DNA of 64,000 bases, taken from assembly GCA_000687655.1 (NCBI GenBank), contig JHWR01000001.1, positions 248,001 through 312,000 of the forward strand, in the 5' to 3' direction. Shown in pieces: positions 27,637 to 36,584 of the stretch (position 1 is its first letter; each line of letters begins with the position of its first letter). Made by a program: the position numbers and the translations under genes. The notes below the pieces were generated by a model. It worked only from the letters and a program-made list of their open reading frames with translations, ran no database searches and was not told the origin of the DNA. This DNA is from Lachnospiraceae bacterium YSB2008 (GTDB taxonomy: Bacteria > Bacillota > Clostridia > Lachnospirales > Lachnospiraceae).

Positions 27637-28664
27637 TTGAAACTCCTTTTTATGTCTCTTAATCGTCTAAAACAATCATATTCGTTAAACAGTCTTTTTC
27701 CCTTAAACAGAAGCAATTGAGTCTTATCCAAATAACCTAAAGAATCATACAAATCCGATCCAAAAATCTCTTGAAATTCAAATCTTTCATATATATTGTT
27801 GATTACTCTGTTTTTATCAACGTCTTTTAATCCATTCAGTCCAGAGTATAGAAATAATCTGTGAATAGTCTTCATACTCTCAAAATAATAACCTACCATT
27901 TCCCGGTAAATATATGGATTCTTCATATCAACTGTTTCAAACAATCTGGAAAAAGTCTTTTCAAAACAATCAGCTATCTCAGGATTAGTTGCATTTGATA
28001 CAGACTCCTCATTTTCATGATAAAAATACCAGAGCCTATTCACAAATAAGGTTTTCTTTGAACTCTCAATAACCTGTATATTCCATAACATATCCTCTCC
28101 AACCTTTAACCGTGTATCAAAAAGATTGGAAAGTGCCAACTCTCGACGAATAAGTCTGGATACGCACCCTCTTCCAACATATGTACCATCTTTAAAATGA
28201 TATAATGCATTATAATTCAGGAGATGTGATTCAACTTTTTCCCTATTATGTACCTTTACAATCTTTCCTGATCCACCGGATAAATCAGGAATATCATTTC
28301 CCCTATATAGTTTTCCAATCAGAAATTCCGCATCATACCTACAAGCCAAGTCATATGCCTCGTCTATGTACCCATTCAACACTTCATCATCTGCATCAAC
28401 AAATGCAATGTATTCTCCCTTTGCTTCATGAATCCCTCGATTTCTGGCATCAGATACACCTTTGTTTTCCTGACTGATCATTCTGACATTTTTATAATGG
28501 CTACAAATATCATCCAAAAAACCATCATATATCGATGAGCTCCCATCATTCACAAGAATTATCTCATGTTCAATGGTTGAAGATTCTTCTATACTGGAAA
28601 TACACCTATCCAGTCTTTGCTCATTTCCATTATAAAAAGGTACAACAACTGAAACTTTTATCAT
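27633..28664 (-). CDS. GT2 glycosyltransferase
   Basis: 343 residues with the GT2 start IKVSVVVPFYNGNEQRLDRCI, LVNDGSSSIYDGFLD and AFVDADDEVLNG (metal-binding DAD). A longer C-terminal region (~residues 210-343) is predicted helical and has no recognisable domain. Cytosolic. It follows the GT4-like gene after 16 bases and overlaps the next GT2 gene by four. Confidence 0.9.
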   Translation of the reverse strand: MIKVSVVVPFYNGNEQRLDRCISSIEESSTIEHEIILVNDGSSSIYDGFLDDICSHYKNVRMISQENKGVSDARNRGIHEAKGEYIAFVDADDEVLNGYIDEAYDLACRYDAEFLIGKLYRGNDIPDLSGGSGKIVKVHNREKVESHLLNYNALYHFKDGTYVGRGCVSRLIRRELALSNLFDTRLKVGEDMLWNIQVIESSKKTLFVNRLWYFYHENEESVSNATNPEIADCFEKTFSRLFETVDMKNPYIYREMVGYYFESMKTIHRLFLYSGLNGLKDVDKNRVINNIYERFEFQEIFGSDLYDSLGYLDKTQLLLFKGKRLFNEYDCFRRLRDIKRSFK

Positions 28665-28680
28665 AACACTCCATTTCAGA

Positions 28681-29949
28681 TCAATATCTTACAACAGCCT
28701 TTTCATAAACCTTTGATAACAGTTTACTCGGACCTATCGAGTCAATAGAATCCGGAATACTTTTTTTCGTATCAAACATTAAGCTTTCTAACTCATTGTT
28801 TTGAGAAACATCCTTTATCACAAAACAGTCATTATAATATGTCTTAACAATATCATAAAAACTATCGTCGTGAATGGATTGAATCAAGCTTTCAATATCA
28901 TCAAATACCTTTCCGCATCTATTCTCATTTACGAAATCCTCTATATTGCCACTTCCTTTTAATGTAACTATAAAGCATCCGGCCTCAACAGCTTCAAAGA
29001 GAGTGTAACAATACGTTTCCTGGCACTTTGACCATAAAAAAGCGACATCTATCTTGTTTCTTTTTAATTCGTCGGCCATGGGTATCAATCTACCATCTTT
29101 CATACCAACATAGACCTTATCAACTACACTACCTACTTGTTCATCTATCATCTTTCCAAAATAGTAATAGCTTACATGGTCCGACTTGCCTTTCTCTGTA
29201 AGCATTCGCCATTCTTCTATGCCCTTTATAGGGATTACATTTCCAAGGTAAGCCACTTTTAAAACTGAGCCAACAGACTTATTCTTTTTATAACTTGAAT
29301 ACGTTAAGTGAGGTCTTATTGTTGCTCTTTTGTTGAATCTTTCGTATATACTACACCATGCTCCCTTAATACTTTCTGATGGAAAGATTACTCTTTCTAC
29401 AAGGCTGTCTACCTTATCAAAAAAACTATTAATTGTTGTAGCATACTCTTTACCTTTTTCCAGGTGAATACACCCTTCACATTTTACATCATCAGGCACA
29501 TGTATGGTTTTATCATTCTCATTTATTGACTGTCCCTCATTATTTATATATGGGCAAACCATGTAATAATCATGAACTATAATATTTATAGGAAGCCCTA
29601 TCCTTAATAATGAATCAGCTAAATCATCTGTATTCCAAAGTAACAAATGATTTATGCTAACACCTATATATTCAAGTTTTAGCTTATCCTGAATATATTT
29701 TAACGCCTCAGGTAGCTTCTCCTGCAAATATAAACCTATATACTTCCCATCAAGATGCATCCCAAGATAATTACCTTTAAAGCCAAGATACTTTTTCAAG
29801 TACTTGTTGATTGCCTTCACTGGAAACGCTTGCAAAACATGGATTCCCGTATCATTGTAAAGCTTTTGAATCTCAGCAATAAACTTTTCTGTACCTGCAA
29901 ACGTTTTTCTATAATTTGAATGTGATAGTATTATTACACATTTAGACAT
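28681..29949 (-). CDS. GT4-like glycosyltransferase
   Basis: 422 residues. The N-terminal half starts CVIILSHSNYRKTFAGTEKFI, where AGTEKF resembles the G-G substrate loop of GT-B enzymes, and the middle contains IIVHDYYMVCPYIN, seen in GT4 proteins of capsule loci. The C-terminal half holds VAYLGNVIPIKGIEEW and CYTLFEAVEAGCFIVTLKG, with the E-x7-E-like donor site. It is likely to add an internal sugar of the repeat unit. Four cysteines around residues 130-165 (VCPYIN, CEGCIHLE) are of a kind seen in this subgroup. Confidence 0.87.
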   Translation of the reverse strand: MSKCVIILSHSNYRKTFAGTEKFIAEIQKLYNDTGIHVLQAFPVKAINKYLKKYLGFKGNYLGMHLDGKYIGLYLQEKLPEALKYIQDKLKLEYIGVSINHLLLWNTDDLADSLLRIGLPINIIVHDYYMVCPYINNEGQSINENDKTIHVPDDVKCEGCIHLEKGKEYATTINSFFDKVDSLVERVIFPSESIKGAWCSIYERFNKRATIRPHLTYSSYKKNKSVGSVLKVAYLGNVIPIKGIEEWRMLTEKGKSDHVSYYYFGKMIDEQVGSVVDKVYVGMKDGRLIPMADELKRNKIDVAFLWSKCQETYCYTLFEAVEAGCFIVTLKGSGNIEDFVNENRCGKVFDDIESLIQSIHDDSFYDIVKTYYNDCFVIKDVSQNNELESLMFDTKKSIPDSIDSIGPSKLLSKVYEKAVVRY

Positions 29950-29970
29950 AGTCTGTCCTTTTCTATAAAA

Positions 29971-30783
29971 CTATACTATTTCGATATGTTCTTCCTGCCT
30001 TTCTGAAACAGGAGGAAGCTGCATATAATCTCCATATATTCTAGTCAAATACTTATCATACTTATTAGGAACAGATATCTCGATATCTTCAAAAACAAGC
30101 TTTTTTGCCTTTCCAAAATAGCCATTCGGTACAAACTCTCTGAATCCATATCTTCCTGAAATATCACCTACAAGTTTGCACTTTTTCCCTTTAGTACTTT
30201 TAAAAACACTATCGAATTTATACTGTTCTTCTTTTAGATTGAGAACCCTATTGATTCTGAATAATTTAGCTGCAGTTATAAGAATCCTCTCATAAAGCGG
30301 CCTGTCAACATTTTTCCTTAACCTGTCAATATTACAAAAACCGATGCGCATTTTATAATAATAGTACTTTAACTTATATATAAATTGAGCAAATCTATCA
30401 TTGGGATATCCATCTATAGGAAAAACATCAATGCTCAAATAACTCACACTGTTTTCACCTAACCGTTGTTCTTTTACCCTGGTTTCCAGATCTCTGATTT
30501 TAAGCGGATAAAAATAAACATCCTCTTGGATAGAAAAATGCTCAACGTCGTATTTTTCAGAAAGATCATATCTAAACCGTTCAAGAAATCTATCATAATC
30601 TTTCCTGGGCATGGCAACATCCATATCATCATCCCATGGAATAAAGCCATCATGCCTTACTGCTCCAAGAAGAGTGCCTCCCACGGCGTAATACCTTAAA
30701 TTATTACTCTCGCAAACTCTGATAAAGTCCTTTAAAATATCTAATTCCTTTATTTGAATTTCTCTAAGTTTACTATTGCTCAT
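29971..30783 (-). CDS. licD: LicD-family phosphotransferase
   Basis: 270 residues with the LicD core: RYYAVGGTLLGAVRHDGFIPWDDDMDVAMPRKDYDRF split over the first 70 residues, where GGTLLGAVRH and WDDDMDVAM form the nucleotidyltransferase-fold site. The family transfers phosphocholine from CDP-choline, or phosphoribitol and similar groups from CDP donors, to sugars. The cytidylyltransferase at 6177 in the same locus could provide the CDP donor. No choline kinase (LicA), LicC or transporter (LicB) is in the window, so phosphocholine is not specifically supported. Confidence 0.92.
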   Translation of the reverse strand: MSNSKLREIQIKELDILKDFIRVCESNNLRYYAVGGTLLGAVRHDGFIPWDDDMDVAMPRKDYDRFLERFRYDLSEKYDVEHFSIQEDVYFYPLKIRDLETRVKEQRLGENSVSYLSIDVFPIDGYPNDRFAQFIYKLKYYYYKMRIGFCNIDRLRKNVDRPLYERILITAAKLFRINRVLNLKEEQYKFDSVFKSTKGKKCKLVGDISGRYGFREFVPNGYFGKAKKLVFEDIEISVPNKYDKYLTRIYGDYMQLPPVSERQEEHIEIV

Positions 30784-30802
30784 TATGCATCCTATACCGT
30801 TA

Positions 30803-31669
30803 CTAAAAACTCTTCTCCGGTTTTTTTCCTATAAACTTTGCCTTCAAAAAGGTCATACCTTTATCTAATAGATTAATCTTCTCAGTATACATAAATGGTA
30901 TTTCTTTGATTTCCTCTTTTTTTATTTTTCCTTCATGTATCTGATAAGTAAGCCATACATTAAACAACCTTTCGCTCACTCTGCCAGGAAAACGATTCTC
31001 AAAGTCTGTAAGGGCATCAGAATCATCCTCCAGCCTCTTCTCAAGTTCAAAAAGAATATCAAATATCCATCTGCAATATTCATCCATAAGATCATGCCGC
31101 ATGATCATCATATTGAACATATATCCCCAGGTTCTATGGATTGCAATATCATATGATTCTTTATATTCAGGATACTTCTCAACCATTATATCACGTGCAG
31201 CATTTAATTCTTTTATTCTATGATTGTGCATATAATGCTGTTCGAGAGTCTCAATGTAATAGTGCCTCTTCTTTGGCACAAAAACCTTATACTTACTAAG
31301 GAGAGGTCTGATTTCTTTATAGTTCAGAACCCGTTCAGTTTTTTCTTTTACAATACTATATCGTGATCCTTGAAAATGTCTTCTGTAATGTACAAGTCCC
31401 AGATATTCAGAATCAAGATTCTTCCATGCCCAATAGAGTCCGGTCAATTCACAAAACTGAGCATTTTTATCAGAGATGTTTTCTCCTGTATTATCCTTTT
31501 GAAAACCAAAATCAAGAGGCATCCCCTCATCGTCAAACTTTCCTTCCGCTCCGACATGAAGCGGAATATACATCTTATCTTTTGGCATAGGATAAAGCTT
31601 ATGGGTTGCAATAACAACCCATATTTTAGCTTTCCTTTTGTAGTTTTCATTTATGAAAATCTTGGACAT
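30803..31669 (-). CDS. DUF4422 putative capsular glycosyltransferase
   Basis: 288 residues matching the DUF4422 pattern: KIWVVIATHKLYPMP at the start, YIPLHVGAEGK, GLYWAWKNLDSEYLGLVHYRRHF and the later MFNMMIMRHDLMDEYCRW. The family is common in capsule and exopolysaccharide loci and is thought to be a glycosyltransferase related to GT2/GT32-like enzymes. It follows the NlpC/P60 gene after 26 bases. Confidence 0.9.
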   Translation of the reverse strand: MSKIFINENYKRKAKIWVVIATHKLYPMPKDKMYIPLHVGAEGKFDDEGMPLDFGFQKDNTGENISDKNAQFCELTGLYWAWKNLDSEYLGLVHYRRHFQGSRYSIVKEKTERVLNYKEIRPLLSKYKVFVPKKRHYYIETLEQHYMHNHRIKELNAARDIMVEKYPEYKESYDIAIHRTWGYMFNMMIMRHDLMDEYCRWIFDILFELEKRLEDDSDALTDFENRFPGRVSERLFNVWLTYQIHEGKIKKEEIKEIPFMYTEKINLLDKGMTFLKAKFIGKKPEKSF

Positions 31670-31695
31670 ATATCAGTATGCCTTTCAGGTTACAG

Positions 31696-33519
31696 TTAAT
31701 TAATAAAACGACGGATAGTAAACAGTTTTCTGCTTGATACGATTGCTGCTCCAACTACAACTCCGTGTGCCGGATCAGCCGCATGTACCATCTGTCCATT
31801 TCCTATATAAAGGCCAACGTGTCCGGCCTCTGCCTGGTCAAATGTACCTCTGCATATAACATCACCAGGAAGAGCGTTCTCGATACCTATAACTTCTGTT
31901 CCCTGCTTCTGCTGTGCTGAAGAACTTGGTGATGCATATATTCCAAACTGTTTAAATACATAATAAGTGAATCCTGAACAGTCAAATCCTGTTTCTGGTG
32001 ACTTTCCTGCGTGTACATATGGATAACCAACAAATTGAAGTGCGAAATTTACTACAGCCTCCCTGAGTGAACCGTTGTTGTTCATAGAAAGATTTTCCTT
32101 CATTTCCAGATAATCCTTCTTATCTCCTACCCAACTTATAGCCATTACATCATTGTGGAGATCATGTTTTGCAAAATACTCAATAGCCTTGAGATCATCA
32201 AATCTGGTAACCTTTCTTACTGCAGCGTTATTCTTGTAATAATAATTGAAATCATACACTGACATATATTCTACGTCCTTGTATATAGTTTCATAATTCT
32301 GCATCGTCTTGCATCCGGTTGCTTTTCTGCCTTCACGTTTTCCGTAATTGACATAGTGCATATAGTAACCTTTGAAGTTATCTTTAAATGCACGGCGAAG
32401 ATCTACATATCTATATGCATATGAAGTAAGGTCAAAGTTAGGACTTGATACTCTTCCTTCCTTCATTCCATATGTAATCAGGTGGTTAAGTACTGCTGTA
32501 TCATCAAGTGGATTAAACGCATTCTTAACATCAGGATTCTTCTGAGTATAATAGTAATAGTCATATACCGGAGAATAATCTACTCCATTCAGTTTTGTAA
32601 CAGGATTCTTAATAGATGTTGTTCCTGTAGCTTTTCTTCCTTCCTTGCTACCATATTTGACATAATGGTTGTAGTAAGACTTAAGATCAGTTCTAAACGC
32701 TACACGTAAATCCTGATATGCGTATGCGTAAGAATAAACGTTAAAATTCTCTTTTGCCTGACGGCCTTCTTTCATGCCATAATTAACAAAGTGCTGGAGA
32801 ATCTGAATATCATCCCCCTTGAATGCATTTTTAACATCACCATTGTGCTGAGTGTAATAATTGTAATCATATAAAGCCGAGTAATCTACACCATTCAATT
32901 TGGTAATTGCTCCAACAAGTTCCTTAACACCTGTTGTTTTTCTTCTGCCTTCCTTAAGACCATATCTAAGGTAATGAGTATAATAATCCGGAAGGTTAGA
33001 TCCAAATGCATTTCTAAGATCTGCATATGCATTCTTATACGAAAAAACATCGAAGTCAGTTGAACCCATTCTACCTTCTCTGACACCATACGTTGCAAAA
33101 TGTCTGAGTGTTGCGACATCATCCTCGCCAAACGCATTCCATATATCACCATATTTTGTAACATAGAAGTTGTAATCATATACCGGTGCATAATCCACAC
33201 CATTGTATACAGTTGTAAACTCATCTTTTACTATATTATCATTCTTTTCAGCTGGATCTGAAACAACCGAAACCATCTCCTGATTAGTAGATACAGTTCC
33301 TGCAGCTATAGTTGCATTATCTGTATTCTCGACCTTGTTTGCAACTGGAGAATTCTCTTCTATAACTTCTTCATTTTCATACTTGTCCATGCTTTCTTCA
33401 ACTACTACCTCTGCATCACCGGATGTTGCAGTTTCCGCAGCGTATGCTTTATTGCAAGGGACGAAAAGCCCCCCGGCAACAATGATTGAAAATAATAAAA
33501 CCTTGCTTATTTTTCTCAT
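31696..33519 (-). CDS. Secreted NlpC/P60 peptidoglycan hydrolase with surface repeats
   Basis: 607 residues. Signal peptide with AYAA near residue 28, then an acidic linker with ATSGDAEV, then seven half-repeats (residues ~101-460) and an NlpC/P60 domain (~485-607). The catalytic cysteine is in TGFDCSGF (~514), the histidine in AGHVGLYIG (~567) and the third polar residue in MVHA (~579), so it should cleave peptide bonds in the cell-wall stem. The seventh half-repeat is degenerate and has lost the EGR end. It is the only non-biosynthetic gene of the polysaccharide locus, between a Wzz-like gene (start 13 bases away from that stop) and the DUF4422 transferase. The same repeats are on the operon at 53378-64000. 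Confidence 0.95.
   Translation of the reverse strand: MRKISKVLLFSIIVAGGLFVPCNKAYAAETATSGDAEVVVEESMDKYENEEVIEENSPVANKVENTDNATIAAGTVSTNQEMVSVVSDPAEKNDNIVKDEFTTVYNGVDYAPVYDYNFYVTKYGDIWNAFGEDDVATLRHFATYGVREGRMGSTDFDVFSYKNAYADLRNAFGSNLPDYYTHYLRYGLKEGRRKTTGVKELVGAITKLNGVDYSALYDYNYYTQHNGDVKNAFKGDDIQILQHFVNYGMKEGRQAKENFNVYSYAYAYQDLRVAFRTDLKSYYNHYVKYGSKEGRKATGTTSIKNPVTKLNGVDYSPVYDYYYYTQKNPDVKNAFNPLDDTAVLNHLITYGMKEGRVSSPNFDLTSYAYRYVDLRRAFKDNFKGYYMHYVNYGKREGRKATGCKTMQNYETIYKDVEYMSVYDFNYYYKNNAAVRKVTRFDDLKAIEYFAKHDLHNDVMAISWVGDKKDYLEMKENLSMNNNGSLREAVVNFALQFVGYPYVHAGKSPETGFDCSGFTYYVFKQFGIYASPSSSAQQKQGTEVIGIENALPGDVICRGTFDQAEAGHVGLYIGNGQMVHAADPAHGVVVGAAIVSSRKLFTIRRFIN
32140..33219 (-). repeat. Repeat array of the NlpC/P60 protein: seven half-repeats
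   Basis: Alternating A and B half-repeats of 51-52 codons. A units read GVDY..VYDYNYY...GDV.NAF..DD...L.HF..YGMKEGR; B units read F.V.SY..AY.DLR.AF...L..YY.HY..YG.KEGR. Order A-B-A-B-A-B-A, the last A being degenerate. Confidence 0.9.
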
Positions 33520-33532
33520 ATTCCCATCCTTT

Positions 33533-35128
33533 CTAACTGATTACTACTGCTCCTATAACCTCTGTACCAAATTCATTACAAAGTTCAACTTCTCTCATGA
33601 TATGAGCGAACTTCGACTTATCTTTCTTCTCTACGAATACAACCATATCAGCTTCTGAAAGTTTTTGCATTGAATGCGCGTTGGATATAACTGATTCAGC
33701 CACATCAACCTTTATTTCTTTCGAGTCTGATTCAGCCTTCTCTTTTATTCTGTTTCTGAAGTCAACAGAAACTTCATCGCTTGAAGCTCCGATAAGGAGT
33801 ATATTCTTTGCGTCTGCCTTCTTGGCACTGATTCCTATATTGGAGCCTATTACTTCAAGCTTATTGTCCACATCATCTGCACCTTTTCCAAATATCCAAT
33901 CAAGGAGTTTATCTATTGGATTAGTTCTTTCATCAGATGATACATTAATCTCACCAATCACCATAAGATGTAATGCGTCTCTTATATCGTCAGCAGTATG
34001 AAGCTTTGATGAAATGATATACTTAATTGCATACCAGCACGCAACAAGGAAGATTCCTACTATAAGACCTAACGCCATGTACTTCTTGGACACGTGACCT
34101 TTGGTTACTGTCATTATAGCCTGATTCGAATCAGTGGAATCACCGACCGTTCCCTTTTCGTCGCTTTCTGAAAGGTCATCCGACGTTACATTCCCTTCTT
34201 CATCCAGAAGTTCCTCTATCTTCGAAGCTATAAGAGCTTCATAATACTTCTTTGAATCATCTGTAAACTTGCTTCCAATGTAATCCATATCATACTTCAA
34301 AGAATACATGTCATTATTTATGCTTCGCTGATATGAAAGGATATTATCACTCCTCTGAGTATAAGCACTACTTTCCAAGAAATATATGTCATGATCGTAG
34401 CCCTCTTTAATCTTTTCAGTTATATCATCCATATGATTCATGATGATATCTGTGATAGCACGACACATCTCATAATCCGTACCGTATACACTTACAGTCA
34501 GAGCTTTCTCACCTTCTACATCCACATACACAAGGTCAGGAACATCTATTTCTTCAACTCTGTCGCCCATAGCCTCATGAATTTCGTTGATTATTGGATC
34601 ACTCAGTATCTCTGCTCTGTAAAGTGCCCTGAGACTGATCGGTTTGCTTAAGCTTGTCTCAACCTCACCATTTTTAGTTACACTTCCGTTCTCGTTATCA
34701 GCTTCATCAAATGATATAACATGTTTTTCAGAATGATCTTCTATAACATAGTAACTTGTGATAGTTGGAATACTTGTAGGATCCAGCTTCATAAATACTG
34801 AGTTTTCAGCATATTCTTTAAGTTTCATATACTTATTGAAATAAACTATATACTGATCAGCGGTCTGTTCAACTACAACAGCATTGCCTTCAGAAAGACT
34901 TGCTCTGAGATTTTCAAGTTCACTCTCTTTACTTGCCGGTTCAACCACCGATGCTTTTGATGACTTTATATAGCTGAACGCCCCTGCCACCACGGCTCCC
35001 AAGAGCATCCATATGATCATAACTCTCCATTTACAGAATACATGATATATGAGGTCGAGCAAATCAATCTCAATGTCCTCTTTATAGTCAGAGTAGTTCA
35101 TATATTTTATCAATTCCTTGTTATCCAT
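33533..35128 (-). CDS. Wzz/CpsC-like chain-length protein fused to a degenerate kinase domain
   Basis: About 531 residues from ATG 35128 (GAGAGG upstream); the TTG at 35161 is less likely. Membrane helix at ~35-58 after DIEIDLLDLIYHVFCKW, a long outside region to about residue 345, second helix (MALGLIVGIFLVACWYAIKYI), then ~165 cytoplasmic residues. That last part looks like a tyrosine-kinase (CpsD) fold: KNILLIGASSDE, DVAESVISN and EVIGAVVIS. The P-loop glycine/lysine residues and the tyrosine cluster are missing. It opens the polysaccharide locus. A paralogue with the same defect is at 24552. Confidence 0.88.
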   Translation of the reverse strand: MDNKELIKYMNYSDYKEDIEIDLLDLIYHVFCKWRVMIIWMLLGAVVAGAFSYIKSSKASVVEPASKESELENLRASLSEGNAVVVEQTADQYIVYFNKYMKLKEYAENSVFMKLDPTSIPTITSYYVIEDHSEKHVISFDEADNENGSVTKNGEVETSLSKPISLRALYRAEILSDPIINEIHEAMGDRVEEIDVPDLVYVDVEGEKALTVSVYGTDYEMCRAITDIIMNHMDDITEKIKEGYDHDIYFLESSAYTQRSDNILSYQRSINNDMYSLKYDMDYIGSKFTDDSKKYYEALIASKIEELLDEEGNVTSDDLSESDEKGTVGDSTDSNQAIMTVTKGHVSKKYMALGLIVGIFLVACWYAIKYIISSKLHTADDIRDALHLMVIGEINVSSDERTNPIDKLLDWIFGKGADDVDNKLEVIGSNIGISAKKADAKNILLIGASSDEVSVDFRNRIKEKAESDSKEIKVDVAESVISNAHSMQKLSEADMVVFVEKKDKSKFAHIMREVELCNEFGTEVIGAVVIS

Positions 35129-35207
35129 TCGTGGAAACCTCTCATTATTATAATAAGGCAAATTAGTCTTTCTAAAGCCCGCGGATAATAAGCTTTTTTC
35201 TACCGCG

Positions 35208-35278
35208 AGCAGGATACGGGAGTCGAACCCGCCTATCCAGCTTGGGAAGCTGGCGCCCTACCGATAGACTAATCCTGC
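35208..35278 (-). tRNA. tRNA-Gly (anticodon CCC)
   Basis: A full cloverleaf reads on the minus strand: acceptor GCAGGAT paired with ATCCTGC and discriminator T; the anticodon arm CCAGC-TTCCCAA-GCTGG gives anticodon CCC for GGG; the T arm has GGCGGGTTCGACTCCCGT-type pairing with TTCGA. The CCA end is not encoded. The 5' end lies 13 bases from a strong -10 box. Confidence 0.93.
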
Positions 35279-35290
35279 ATAATCTTTAAT

Positions 35291-35319
35291 ATTTTAACAG
35301 ACCATGCAGGATTTATCAA
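35291..35319 (-). promoter_or_regulatory. Promoter of tRNA-Gly, possibly also of the polysaccharide locus
   Basis: -35 TTGATA at 35319-35314 and -10 TAAAAT at 35296-35291, spacer 17 bases. It begins 17 bases after the acyltransferase stop. No clear terminator with a T-run lies between the tRNA and the first gene of the locus at 35128. Confidence 0.75.
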
Positions 35320-35335
35320 TAATTCAAAAGAATTT

Positions 35336-36478
35336 TTAAAGATTACTCACAGAATAAATACGACACTTTTTCCACCGTTCTGACACTATCTTAAATAATG
35401 GTTTCGTAATGAGGTCATATATGCAGGTTATTATGAACGAGATGACGTAAATGATTACGGTACATACAAGTATATGAATAAAGAGTATCCCTGGATTTTT
35501 CTTCACAAATTCAGTTATTTTACAGTATTCCAGCAGATTGATATGAATCAGATATGTTGGAAAGGATGCCAGCGCCAGCTTATTGATTATCTTGCCATCT
35601 TTAATCTTTATATTTCTGAAAAGAAGGAAGTATAATACTGCTTCGGATATGACCAGCGGATTCTCGTAATTAATGGCAACCGTACTTGTAATCGGTACAT
35701 TCACAAATAGTCTTTCGAAATAAGCCCACATTACAAGAAGTATAGTATCAATCAGAAGAAACAGAAATATCTTCTCAGTCGATACTACTATACCATCTTC
35801 CTCTTTATCTCTAATATAACAACCGAGCAGATACATAAGTACGAAGATTACTATTGTATACCCCTGTTCTGATCCCCAGAGACCGATTGTGTTAAGTCCA
35901 TTCATTGCAATGTTTCTTCGCAGACCTATGATATCAAGAAGTATAGGATAGACCGCAAAAAGGCTGATGAGAACGATCAAAAGTGTTTTTTTCTCCTTCA
36001 TGGTAAGTTTATTCCATGACAGATTGATGTATGGTGAGATCATATAAAGCGATATATAAACAAATATAAACCAGTAACTTGGTGTCATATATTTGAATAT
36101 GGTATCAAATGATATGCCCTGCCCTTTAGGTAACTCTTTGATCAGACAAAAAGTAAGTTCAATAATTCCAAGCTGTACTAGGAGCTTAATCGGTTTCAGG
36201 AGATCTCTCTTATACGAATCACACATGAAATAACCTGAGATCAATACATATAGATTCACAGCACATATGGCCATCATCTCCAGTGTCATCAAGATAAACT
36301 GATTCATGCTCTCATCTGCTACTGCACCAAATCCTCCGCCTATCCCTGCGTTGTTATAGTGAAGGATTATGACTCCACATGCAGCAAAGATACGAAGGAG
36401 TTCTATATTTGATTGTCTGGGTTTAGTACTGGATTGGGGAGTTTCAGTACCTTTTGTTATATTTTTGCTTTCAGTCAT
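35336..36478 (-). CDS. Acyltransferase 3 family membrane protein
   Basis: 380 residues. After a polar N-terminal tail (~22 residues) comes QSNIELLRIFAACGVIILHY with the catalytic-type histidine and LYVLISGYFM, typical of the acyltransferase-3 group in Gram-positive capsule loci. About ten membrane segments. It lies upstream of the tRNA and is therefore probably transcribed apart from the main locus. Likely O-acylates a surface glycan. Confidence 0.9.
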   Translation of the reverse strand: MTESKNITKGTETPQSSTKPRQSNIELLRIFAACGVIILHYNNAGIGGGFGAVADESMNQFILMTLEMMAICAVNLYVLISGYFMCDSYKRDLLKPIKLLVQLGIIELTFCLIKELPKGQGISFDTIFKYMTPSYWFIFVYISLYMISPYINLSWNKLTMKEKKTLLIVLISLFAVYPILLDIIGLRRNIAMNGLNTIGLWGSEQGYTIVIFVLMYLLGCYIRDKEEDGIVVSTEKIFLFLLIDTILLVMWAYFERLFVNVPITSTVAINYENPLVISEAVLYFLLFRNIKIKDGKIINKLALASFPTYLIHINLLEYCKITEFVKKNPGILFIHILVCTVIIYVISFIITCIYDLITKPLFKIVSERWKKCRIYSVSNL

Positions 36479-36584
36479 GTCGGCGTTTTATTCCTTATCA
36501 TATTTGTTGCACATACTCCTTGAAGTAAATGCGCAATAATTGCATGTTGTAGATTCCCGTAATGTGCAATTCCGCTAATCAAAC

